A stretch of DNA of 64,000 nucleotides, from NCBI GenBank assembly GCA_963922205.1, contig CAWUHX010000274.1:1-64000 (forward strand), written 5' to 3'. Positions 8,757-19,200 of the stretch are shown here, one piece after another (position 1 is the stretch's first letter; every line of letters starts with the position of its first letter). Made by a program: the position numbers and the translations under genes. The DNA is from Romanomermis culicivorax. Lineage: Eukaryota > Nematoda > Enoplea > Mermithida > Mermithidae. The notes below the pieces were generated by a model. The model did not search any database and had not been told where the DNA came from. It saw nothing but the letters and a program-made list of their open reading frames with translations.

Positions 8757-11700
8757 ATGGTAATTACTTTTCTAGCTATCACTCATTCTTGATATAATTA
8801 GGTAGTGGCTTCACTGTACCCTTTTAGGCGGCAATTTTTGGCTTCCAAATCGTTTTGACATTGATAACAGCAAGTGCTTTGCAAAAGTTGTCGTCACGCT
8901 ATTCTTTTGGTCGATGGATTTTATGTAGAAAGTAAGCTCTTTTCGTATCATACATGTAACCAAATGCCGAGGTCTGGAAGAGGGTTCAACGACTTTTGGG
9001 CTACCGAACATTTTAAGTAGGGGTCCCCTTAAAAAATTGGATTTTCCAGCCAAAAAAGTTTGAAAAATGATTAGGAAAAAGTTTTTTTTCTTTCAAAACC
9101 CGTAAAAAATTTATTTGTGGCGCGAAGCGCCATGCTCGAAAATTAACATTTTTTATGAAAAATGAACATTTTTCTGTTTTTTTTTCACCAAAAGTATGAG
9201 GGTCCATGAAGCACCATATGGCTAGCCGTGTAATTGGCAAATCCCGTGGGGGTCATCCAATAGCTAGCTATATGGTCGAAAGTTTAGAGGGTCCTATGAC
9301 ACGTCCCCCAGTCGGATGTATGTTTTGCTGTTGCTCCAAGACTAGTTTATTGCCTTTATTTTCTTTTTGCTCTTAGACTATTTTATTGCCTTTTTCCGAC
9401 CAACGATATGTTAAAAGCAGCTTTAAACCCAAACGGCTTGAAATCTACCAGGAGGAAAACGAAGGCTGACAGGTACATAAAAAATGAGCGTATCTGCCAA
9501 AACCAGTAAGTATGATTAATCATGCATTGCAGAAAAATTCAGGACAAAAGCGACGTTTTTTCTGTCCCCAAATATGTGGACATACCATTATTGTCGGTTC
9601 CGATAAAGTCGATCGATGTCTTACAACTCCCTTATTATGTAGAATATCGTTGGCTCATCGATTTCACATGTTACACGACCGTACTTTTTATCATTAGCGA
9701 AATATTCACCTGGTTATTCCCAATTTATTCTGCCAAAGAGCTTAATCTAAGCGTAGTTTGGGTATTTATTTGTTTGGCAATGGCAATGTAACAAGCTCCT
9801 TTTCGTTGCAAGATTTTAATGTTACATTCCGACATGTTTTCTTCAGGAAATCGTTAGCAATTGTTACCGCGTTATATTTTCGAGGTTTAGCGGTTAGTGG
9901 TGAACGTTCTTTGTGCCTTTCTTTCGGATCAGTTTGTTTCCTAATCACTATGGTTATATTTTTGATCAGCGATAGTTTATTGGACATTGGTTTAATGGAC
10001 GGTGAGTTTTACCGTTACAGTAATCTATCTAGAAACTTGTTATAATTTTGCACGGAATGATAGCTTGTGGAGGCAACCTATTCCCGCTACTCGGGGCTTC
10101 AGTAAAAATTTGGCTCGGTCCGGGACTTGAACCCGGGACCTTGCGGCTACAGTCTGCACGCTGTAACCAACTGAGCCAACGGAGCAACGGGGAAGTTTCT
10201 CTCAATTGCAACGACCGTCAAGGGCCACCAGTGTTGAGGCAACCTATTCCCGCTATTCGGGGAAAATAGAATGTTGAAGGGCTTCCTGGGTGGCGCTGGA
10301 GCTGTTCCACCATTGGCCATTGTCGGGGTAGGTCCGACCATCCCGACCGAGACTCAACAAAAATGGCCGGGTTCGGAACCCGTTCCTTGGAGCAACGGGG
10401 AGGTCCCTGGTACGGTCACCATTGTTGAACGGCTTCCTGGGTGGTGCCGGAGCTGTCCCACCACTGACCAATGTCGGGGTAGGTGTGACCATCTCGACCA
10501 GGGTTCAACAATAATAACCGGGTTCGGAACCCGTAGATTGGCTGAAACATCAATCCTACTACGCTACCACTACTCCCCTTTGTTATAGATTTCAGGGGAT
10601 TAATGCAGTGATAAAAATTTAATTTTCCATCGAGTATTGATGAAATTTTTAATCTCTCAAGACTTTGTTCAATATATTGACTGGAGAATAAAATAAAAAG
10701 GAGCATTTTCAAATTAGCCATATTTTAAATTACTATCGATAGGCAGCACCTGTTCTAGTCTCTCAGTGTCGTAGTCAAAAATTCGTTTCGGAGGATTTCA
10801 CTACAGATTTTCCGGCGAAAAATGTTACATTATTCCAAAAGTATTTTTCAATTATCTCTGATCGATCAGCATTTTTGTTCCAATTATACAAAAAAGTACA
10901 TTTCCGCAATATTTAATGGAAGGTCAGGTGTCCAGCTAATTCATACATGCAACGGGGCCCCGAGGTCTGGGGGGGAGAGGTCTCTCAAGGAAAAAAATCG
11001 ATATTCTCGAAAGAAGTCCAAAGAATAGTTCAAAAAATAGTAATTTTTTTCTAAAAAGACCGAAAAAATGTATTCATATCGCGAAGCGCCGCGAAAATTG
11101 ATATTTTTCATCAAGAAATTAGCATTTTTCAGTATTTTTCCGACCAAAAGTATAGGGATTCCTACGGCTACCATATGGCTAGCCATAGGATCGGAAAATC
11201 CTGGGGGGACGGTCGCCCAATGGCTAGCCATATGGTCGACGATTTCTGGGGGGGGGGGTGTTCTCATAGCCCTTCCCCCCAATTACATGAGCTAATTTGT
11301 CTGTGGCAGAAAAACGGAAAAGCCTGTTCTGTAGATTACGATAAATTTTTATTTGTCTTCAGCGCATCAAAATTTTACCAAGACAGCCGCAGAAATTTTA
11401 GAAAAGCACGATCTTCACGCACCGTGAGAATCCTATTGATTAACTTATCAAACTAATATGAAACGTTTCAATCTAAGCCCTTCTATTCACAGGAAAGAAA
11501 GATCACCAATTTTATTGTATTTCCTATTATCGTTGATGTTCGGATTCTTGGCTAGTTTTTTAACATTTCCTTGCCTTCGGTATTCTCGAATGTACAATGA
11601 TGCTTTAAGATGTTCATCATCCGAACCATTAAAAAGGTAAAAAAAACTGCTCGTATTGATTGGCTTGGCTCATTTTGATCCCGTTGAGAATCTACGAATA

Positions 11701-14700
11701 CTCATTTTTTTATTTTATATTAATTGTTAAAACCTTCTGTGCTATGCGAAAAAAAATCTTTCGACTTGAACGATCCCAGATTTTCATGTTTGGTTGATTC
11801 TTTTTGAGGAGATTTCAAGGTAAGTTTAAAGCTTTATTCAAGATTTGCCTGAATTTTTCAGATTCCTTGTTCACGTCGGTTTCTTTTCGCCTCTATTCGT
11901 TTTAGTCTTGTGGATTAAACCTCTGGCACACGATCATTTAGTTCACGGCGAAAAGGCAATGTAAGAGAGTGTATTATCGTATCTTATGTATTTAGCTAAT
12001 CTGTTAATCCGATGTGTAATCTGTTAATCCGATGTGGATATCTTTTCGTCGAAAAGAAATTTTCCGCGATGAAAATCTAGGAAAGTTTTCTGACCAAGCT
12101 ACAACACAGTCAGAAGTGTGATGTAGTGATTGTATAGCTAGGTGCAGTTTTTGTGTAACTTTTACTGAGAGTAATGCCAGCGATCTTGAGACTATAGATT
12201 TGGCCATAGGTCTACATCGACTTGTTTCTTAGCAATGTACCAATTATTGGAATATCAATGACTTTTCGGTTATGGTTTGCATTTCTATAGAGCAAGCAGT
12301 GCATCTTGTCTTGATTGTCTCCTATCCTTATCGTTCCATATGAATACAACAACCGATCAGAGCGGTATAATGCTATAATGCCTGAATCATTTTGAATGAG
12401 CAACGTCAGCATTATCCAAATTTCTGACCTTGTTTTAGGTTTTTTCCGCATGCCTCCATACGCACACGGAAATTCCTCCGTTCCAAGTTGAAATCATTCA
12501 AAAAATCCGTGAAAATAGCAGCGATTTGTTGAAGGGCTTCCTGGGTGGCGCCGTAGCTGTCCCACCATTGGCCAATGTCGGGGTATGTGTAACCATCCCG
12601 ACCAGGGCTCAACAAAAATGGCCGGGTTCGGGACCCGTGGATTGGCTACAACATCAATCCTACGGGTGGAATGTTGTATGTTGCCATACAACATCCCCCC
12701 CCCCCTTGGAGCAACAGGGGGCCCCCTGGTACGGTCACCAGTGTTGAAGGGCTTCCTGGGTGGCGCCGTAGCTGTCCCACCATTGGCCAATGTCGGGGTA
12801 GGTGTAACCATCCCGACCAGGGATCAACAAAAATGGCCGGGTTCGGGACCCGTGGATTGGCTACAACATCAATCCTACGGGTGGAATGTTGTATGTTGCC
12901 ATACAACAGATTGTAGATTACCAATAAAATCATCAGACATATCAATTTTTTCACATCAACTTTATTTTAGAATGATTGAGAAAGAGAAATAGTTGCTGTT
13001 GGTCTTTTTGTTATTACAGCTGAAAATTATAGATTTGAATTGATTCAATTTCTTGATTTTAATATTTAGAACGCTGTAAAATGAGTCTATTCAACCCTTA
13101 TCCCTCAAACAGAAGCTTTGCATTTGCGGTCGAAAATTGTGTATTGCTTTCCCTAATAATCAAATCAGTGTTCACAAAGTTCAGAAACTTCAAGCGAGAG
13201 ATCAAGTGAAGTGCCATAAAAAATTTCCATTTCGAAAAAAAATCCTAACCGTATACTGACAATCAGGCCTGTAGGCAGAGGGCCTGGGGGCAATGGCCCC
13301 CCGAAATGTTTGAAGTATTAAAAAAAGGCAAAAGTAGAAACCTTTGGTGTTTTTTGAAGTCAAGTCAGAAATGCCAATTTTACGGTAAACTGAGCGAAGA
13401 AAATGTGTGCCCCCTCCCGAAAAAAATTCCTGGCTACAGGCTTTCTGACGATTACTGCTTTATAAATGAGATGATAAGTTTAAATTGATAGTCCAAAGAT
13501 GGCGGTATTAAACAATTATAGCAAGAATGTGGGAAAAATCAACAAATACATATTCATTCCATTATCATCGTGTTTTCAAAGGAAGTATCACCAAAAATTC
13601 CCATTATCATCGTGTTTTCAGAGAAAGTGTCGAGTTTTACTCACATATAAGATGAGGTATATCAGATTCATGAAAGCAACCGATGATAACTGAGGAATGA
13701 AACTAAACTTTTTTTGGACTGTGCTTTAGCATAATTTTTGTGAATATCATAAATTTCTGTTATTACCGACAAGAAGAGCTAAAAAAACTGAGATTTTAAC
13801 CTCCTAAATTGCACAAAAATGCACGTTTTCATCAATGGCAACAGTAGAAACGTCCAAAATTCAGTTCTGTGCAGAAAATGCCCTCCGTAGAGCCAAAAAA
13901 AGTTCGCACTATGCAGAAAAAACCCTGCCCTGTTGGTTTCCTGAGGTAGTCTCCATTTATTTCATGCAGCATTCAAATTTTTTTATCTTGATAAAATAGC
14001 ATATCATTCGCATCAAATATCGTTTTTACTTACGTAGAATCAGTGTATTTTTCAGATTTACCTTGCCGCAATTTGAATCGTTCAGACTATGGGCTTGCCT
14101 TGTGGTCGTCTTGACACGTTTTTTATTGGCCAATGTTCATTTACAAGCATATTTGAATATGGCTCATGATAAAGTTAACGATCTGAGGAACGAAGGTGGT
14201 AGGATAACAAACATTGATTTACAAAAAATGGTAAATTTTTTTTATTTTTTGTCAAAATTTTGAAATATCTTTCTCATTAAGATCGCTCAAATTTTCTATT
14301 ATTTATGCGTTGTATCGATTCAATATTTTGCCCCATTTATATTGATTTTATCGTTGACATTCATTTTAAAGATTCTCGGTAAGTTTTTTTCAAGTCTTCA
14401 AATAGCTAATACAACTGACTGATGATTTCGTCGCAGTTATATACACACACCTGATCGTGAAGAGTTCCAATCTGAATGAATTATATGTGTAATGGAGTTC
14501 GAAGATCTGTGGTCATTATTGTTTAGACTTTACGGATAGGTTATTGGACAAAAAATATAAATTTTTTGCCTCATACGACTAGAAAATTGTTAAAAAATAG
14601 TTCTTGTGGTCTAAAAATCCATATAAATTCGGATTTATGCCGCGAAGTGCCGAAAAAATCCAAATTTTTCAAAAGCTTTGTTAGACAATGGCCATTTCCT

Positions 14701-15810
14701 ACAGAATATTGACATTTTTCAGATTTTCTTATTCCATGTGGTTGGGTCCCAATTAGTGATGTTCGTCGGATATCTGGCTATGAAAAAATATCCGGACATC
14801 CGAACCTCTACCATTGAAGCAGGATACTGTATATCGGGTTTCCTACTCTTGCTTGGCTTGGCAATCACTAAAACGATTCGGGAACCAACCAACTTTTTGG
14901 ATTGGCTGGTACCAGATAAACCGATAGGGTTTGTCCAGGTATGTATGTATGGCTCATAACATGTAATAACACGATGGGGCTTTACGAAAGATTGTAACAG
15001 CCAGCAATAGCTGAGGGCGATTTTTATGTGCTTTTTAGTGGTTTTTCATCATGGAATCTCTGAAGATTACAATAGATTTCACTTCCATATTCGTCTTCTT
15101 GAATGGTGTTGGATAGTGATCAATTTTTCAGTTATTATTGATCATCATAGAACTTCACAGATCAGTTGGTTCATTATGTTAGCACCCTAAGTTGTTTGAA
15201 TTGAGTATCATTCAAACATGTCGACGGAAAATTTCGCTGAGTAGTGATTCATATCTGTACTTGTGACCGGATTCTAGTTATGTGAGAAATGAACTAATGC
15301 GACTGTCAATTATCTGAATTACTCACAGCAGTGCCTGACCTACTAGGTGAAAAGTTTTACGTATTCAATGAAAAAACTATGTCCTATCACCGAAATAAAA
15401 ATGTGAATAAACCCAATGCTACCCGTTGTAACCATATTTGACGATTATTGAGAGTATTCCTGTGGCAACCCCAACACGTGTGATTTGATCTGAGTATAGT
15501 TTTATTTAGTATAGTTCCGCGATATTATGCTCATCTTTTAGGCCAGTACGCGTGGCTGGACGTCATTCAAACAGATTTATCTTTCACGCGATTAACAAAT
15601 CTTTTCGGTCAGTCTATAATTATAGAACAAGGAAATTTGACTTTATCGTCGTCTAGTCAATTATTAGCTCCATCCGTCTCACTTTTACGAACAATATTTA
15701 ACGTTGCTGTGAATCGAGCAGCTTGGAATTTTTTCCTCTTCTCGACGATTTTTATCAACTTCTTCGGCTCATTGGTGGGTGTCGTATATACTTCCAAATT
15801 TAAAGCTTGA
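8757..15810 (+). CDS. TMEM161B: TMEM161 family multipass membrane protein
   Basis: Coding segments: 8757-8759, 8828-8931, 9377-9472, 9533-9787, 9847-10001, 11363-11423, 11493-11636, 11862-11960, 14056-14230, 14282-14378, 15542-15810. They join in phase to 1458 nt (485 residues plus TGA), close to the vertebrate length of about 487. Family signatures in order: an N-terminal helix (FGFQIVLTLITASALQKLS), KTKADRK, VEYRWLIDF, SGERSLC, FLASFLTFPCLR, FFSPLFVLVLWIKPL, FRLWACLVV, LQAYLNMA, GRITNIDLQKM, QIFYYLCVV and a C-terminal helix pair. Vertebrate TMEM161B is linked to cortical folding and heart rhythm, and fly emei to ER calcium; the molecular activity is unsettled. The ATG|GT first exon is inferred from spacing and phase. 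Introns host SINEs, MITEs and an unrelated exon-like ORF. Confidence 0.93.
8948..9304. mobile_element. Decayed CATG-tipped MITE in TMEM161 intron
   Basis: A diverged copy of the element at 10942-11289. It shares CATACATGTAAC, GCCGAGGTCTGG, the hairpin GGCGCGAAGCGCC (9119-9131), AAAAGTATGAGG and CCATATGGCTAGCC...GCTAGCTATATGGTCGA. It lies in the 8932-9376 intron. Boundaries are approximate. Confidence 0.7.
10068..10560 (-). repeat. SINE-like GC-rich modules with tRNA-like head
   Basis: In the TMEM161 intron 10002-11362. A tRNA-like segment (10113-10185, minus) is bracketed by direct copies of GAGGCAACCTATTCCCGCTA (10072 and 10234). Two copies of a ~140-bp module follow (from about 10272 and 10430) with GGCTTCCTGGGTGGC, CCATTGGCC, TGTCGGGGTAGG, ACCATCCCGACC and GGCCGGGTTCGG. 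The same module is tandem at 12530-12910. GC content is far above the surroundings. Translations such as GDRTRDLPVAP are by-products of this repeat. Confidence 0.75.
10113..10185 (-). repeat. tRNA-like pol III unit (SINE head)
   Basis: On the minus strand a 73-nt tRNA fold is readable. The acceptor is GCTCCGT/ACCGAGC (one mismatch), the A box TGGCTCAGTTGG, the T arm CCGGGTTCAAGTCCCGG with a B box, and the anticodon loop contains CTGTAGC (GTA, tyrosine-like, if aligned as in tRNA-Tyr). Stem mismatches and the SINE setting argue for a tRNA-derived repeat rather than a working tRNA gene. Confidence 0.7.
10942..11289 (+). mobile_element. CATG-tipped MITE, TSD AGCTAATT
   Basis: 348 bp, from CATACATGCAACGGGGCCCC to CCCCCCAATTACATG. 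The perfect 8-bp duplication AGCTAATT is at 10934-10941 and 11290-11297. Inside are inverted CCATATGGCTAGCCAT/ATGGCTAGCCATATGG repeats and the GCGAAGC hairpin core at 11082-11088. It inserted in the TMEM161 intron between exons 5 and 6. Relatives: 8948-9304, 5167-5587 (inverted) and a single end at 31352-31385. Confidence 0.9.
12530..12910 (-). repeat. Two tandem SINE-like modules
   Basis: Two nearly identical ~170-bp units (about 12533-12691 and 12745-12909) are separated by a C run and TTGGAGCAACAGGG. Each ends in GTTGTATGTTGCCATACAAC, a small inverted repeat, and contains the GGCCGGGTTCGGGACCCG stretch. They are related to 10272-10560. They lie in the TMEM161 intron 11961-14055. The near identity of the two units points to recent amplification. 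Confidence 0.75.
13265..13446. mobile_element. Small CAGGCCTGTAG-tipped MITE
   Basis: Ends CAGGCCTGTAGGCAGAGG and GGCTACAGGCTTTCTG are inverted, with a CCTGGGGGCAATGGCCCCC stretch near the left end as in many non-autonomous hAT elements. Flanking TGACAATC / TGACGATT agree at 6 of 8 bases. It lies in a TMEM161 intron. The remainder of that intron (13450-14055) has only a lone CTGCAGAAAAAACCCTG end at about 13913-13928. Confidence 0.55.
14723..14938 (+). pseudogene. Orphan 72-codon exon-like ORF in TMEM161 intron
   Basis: Exactly 216 bp, open in phase 0, with a strong acceptor (ATTTTTCAG) and donor (CAG|GTATGT). It encodes two hydrophobic stretches (HVVGSQLVMFVGYLAM and YCISGFLLLLGLAI), then TKTIREPTNFLDWLVPDKP. 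It cannot join the flanking TMEM161 exons in frame, since the preceding exon ends in phase 1, and TMEM161 is complete without it. I do not recognise the family. A decayed hairpin motif (CCGCGAAGTGCCG) lies 80 bp upstream. It could be a captured exon, as with BBS9 exon 8, or a nested gene. Confidence 0.5.
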
Positions 15811-16172
15811 CTGTTCGTTCACGCCGGACGAACTATTTCGATTTTTTGTTAGAGTAGTGATTCTTTAATTGTTCAAAAGATCAGTGATGATCGAGCGTTT
15901 TTTGTTGCGAACTGTTATTTTGTTTCGAGTACTCTGTTATTAGCCCTGCGCGAGGCATTGCAGCCATAGTTTGAAAATATTCGATATCATACTTTAAAAA
16001 GTATTCTCGACATCAAATTTTGTTGTCTTTCTCCGCCATCTCATTGAATTCGGCCGCGTATAGAAGCAGGATAGAATTGAAGTTTTCAGTTGTCGTATAG
16101 CTACGAAATAAAAATCCCGATTTGCTGATAAATGCACGTCTGAAGTTTGTTAAAATGGCATTGTTTGACTCA

Positions 16173-16185
16173 GTTGCTTGGTAAC
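16173..16185 (+). promoter_or_regulatory. RFX X-box-like site upstream of BBS9
   Basis: GTTGCTTGGTAAC is two RFX half-sites (GTTGCT and GGTAAC) with a 1-bp spacer, 86-98 bp before the BBS9 ATG. RFX/DAF-19 X-boxes at this distance are the classic control element of ciliary and BBSome genes in animals. The left half-site deviates from consensus at one base. Function is inferred. Confidence 0.7.
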
Positions 16186-16270
16186 CGATCACGAAATTGC
16201 CATAGCCTCGTCTCTTAATTTTACGCATTGCTACAAAATATAGAAAAGGTGGCGGACATTTTATGCAAAA

Positions 16271-19200
16271 ATGTCCCTCTTCAAGACTAAAGAATGGTGT
16301 TCTACTCAATTAGGTAACGGACAGGAGGTTTTCGATACTGGTTGTTTATGCGTGGCAAATTTCAAGGTTGATGGATCAAAAACGAAAGGTTAGTGATTTA
16401 TGTGGATGCTAGTCATTCTTGGGTGTTAGAATAGACTTTAGAAAATAATCAAAAAGATAATGGACGCTCGTCACGGATGTCTTGATTCGGCTTGGAAAAA
16501 ATCAAGAATTTGGTATAAAAGCCAAAGAGCTCATCTGAGATGAAGTTTTATTCGAAAACTTTAGCGTAGATTGTGACAATTTTCGTGCTTGATTTTTCCT
16601 CCTGTCAGCATTGACAGCATGACTGAAATCAGACCGAAAAATTATTGATATCCTAGGATTTACTTCTCGTATAATTACAGTTTATGTTAGTTTGAATCTA
16701 AGCTGAATTGAAAATATTTATTATTTGTGTTTTCCAGCTGATTCCCTCTTTGTTTTCTAGAGACTGTTGTTGTTGGAAGTTTCGCAGGTGTCGTGCGAAT
16801 TTTCGATGTCAAGTTCGATGCCCAGGGCGATACATATCTACCACCTTCCGTGAACTTCAAATCCGAAAATTTATTGTGCGAAAAGTCATTGGAGTATCCT
16901 ATACTAGAAATATCGGACGGATATTTTGTGTCGTAAGTTTGAGGAATTTTCAGGATCTTTGTTTCGGAAAGAAATAAATTTCGGCAAATTTTTTATAGCG
17001 TGGCTCAAAATTGTATTCATTTGGCGATTTTGCATCCGAGGAAGTTGTGCGTCTATGCTTTCACAGGTACAATTTTCGTTATTGAACTGTTGGCATTGGC
17101 AACCATTTATGGTATGAGAAACTTGTAGAAATTGTCTACATCTGTCGGGAGTTTCCCTCGAGAAGCAGTAAAAATAAGACACGTTCGTGCCATCGGTGAA
17201 AAAAAATCAAAAAAAATCGTGAAAGTGACATATTAAACAAAAACTGGCACGAAAATTCAGACTTTCGTGTATCACGACCACTCGAAAAAATGAGAATTCA
17301 CACGATTAGCTTGAAGATCATTGATTTTTTAGAATATAGGCCGTTTAATATGATCAACATTCTTCAAATTGATTAGCACTGAACTTTCTTCTATGGACAA
17401 AATGAATCACTCGCTTCATTTTTCAAAAAAGCTCACTTGATCATATACGCATCGTACTTCTCATATTGGAATTCGGAATCAACTTTCTTGTCTTTTTTCC
17501 ACGTATATTCATCTGTCGCTCGCGTAGCAAAGTTATAACATTCAACATTCGAAATTTCTAGAGATTGCTACTGGAAAAGTTGAATACGGAAACCAGTATG
17601 ATCTGATGCTAATTTATGAACATAATCTATCAAGATCGGCGTACAGTATGATTTGCGGACCGTTTGGAGGTGTAATCGGTAAGGTCTCAAATCTATGGAT
17701 TACATTAAGGACGATTTTGTTATGATGTTTTGTCAAGATTTTCACTCAACATTTTTTTCAGGTAGGGATTACATATGCGTGCAGTCTTTAGACTGTACAG
17801 TGACATTTTACGAAGAAGAAAACGTAGCTTTCTCTAGATTTTTACCCAATGCGCTTCTACCTGGACCATTGGCTTACGTCCCAAAAACAGATAGCTTACT
17901 TACTGCTTCGTCTCTGTGGCAAATCGAAAGTTATAAGTAAGGAATGGAGAGAACATCGATCATTATGTCTTTTTTAAAAAGCTATAAACGCTTCTGATTT
18001 TTTCAAGATACCAATTTTTAGCCGTAGCCGCCGATTCAAAAACAAAAGAAGAAGCTAGTACGCTGACTGCGGGCAAACGGGTTACGGTAAGAAAAATTGA
18101 TTGATCTAGAACGATGTATAAAGTCCGTTTTATTCTTTGTTTAATGCAGCAAAATACCAAGGCACAAACATCTGCTTGTATGCTGAAAATTTAGGCTTCC
18201 CGCACTTTTTAATAGTTTCAATTTCAATTTTCTTGTTGTATCAATGTTCATCAATTCTTCAGGTCGATTGGTCATATAATACAGGAGAACCTGTCATTCA
18301 AATAGTTGTTATAGACATAGCGCCAGCACCATTGTCAATTTTAGCTTTAGGTAAGCATATAGACTTTGTCACAGGAATATTCGACAGTAATTCAATGTGC
18401 GTCTTCCGCATTGTTTTTTTTCCACGAACTTTTTTTGTCAAATGTGGCAAGAGGTCAATTTTTTTCTATATGTGGAAAATTTTTCGGCGAAAAGTTTTCG
18501 TCTTAAAATCCTATGAGCTGCTAAGGAAACACGTAAATATATGACTAGAAATTACAACGAAACGCCTCATCCCACTTTTTTTTCCGGTTGGCTTTCTCCC
18601 CAAATAGGGAACAGGGTCGAAAAATTTGTCTCCATTTTCCAGAACTCGTTTTTTCGCTTAAAAATGCTCATAGACGCTTTATTTAAGTATTTTTTAGCTT
18701 TTTAAAGCATTCTGATGATCATTTTTTTGAACATATATATCTCAACTTCTCAACAATTAGATTTGAATTTTGTTTTCATAAATTGTAATTTCTAGAAATT
18801 TATTATTTAAAAAATTTTAAAACTAGTAATTTATTCGTAACCTTTCATAAATTTGGACGAAAAGCTATGAGTCAGAAGCGTAGAAATTTTCTAAAAATAT
18901 TTCCACGAAGCTTTTGACTTCAATTTAGGTTAAGAAAGGGACAGACGCTTCAAAAAGTTCGAAAGTTGACGTGTTAATCTTTCTCAAAAAATGTATGAAG
19001 AAAAAAATCCGGATCTTCATTACATATCAAGATATAATATTGAAGATTGCCAATTAAACATGAAATAATACGTTTAAGAGGATGAAAACTATCAAAGATT
19101 AAATGGTAAGTGAACGTTAGACATGCTAAAAGCCGCGCCTGAGCTTGGTTATAAATTATAATGATTATTAAAGTTTTAATCGGCGCCAAGCGCCGGAAAA

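Noticed and set aside
9506-9532. A 27-bp ultra-short intron in TMEM161
   Set aside because: It is in phase, but using the donor at 9473 gives a 60-bp intron like its neighbours and restores the conserved KTK-DRK block, so the tiny intron is unnecessary.
10113-10185. Functional tRNA-Tyr gene
   Set aside because: Stem mismatches, an ambiguous anticodon arm and embedding between SINE modules make a tRNA-derived repeat more likely.
10048-12992. Proteins from ORFs with RTRDLPVAP-like or LEPGTLRL-like strings
   Set aside because: These are translations of the GC-rich SINE modules and the tRNA-like head, seen in several frames and on both strands.
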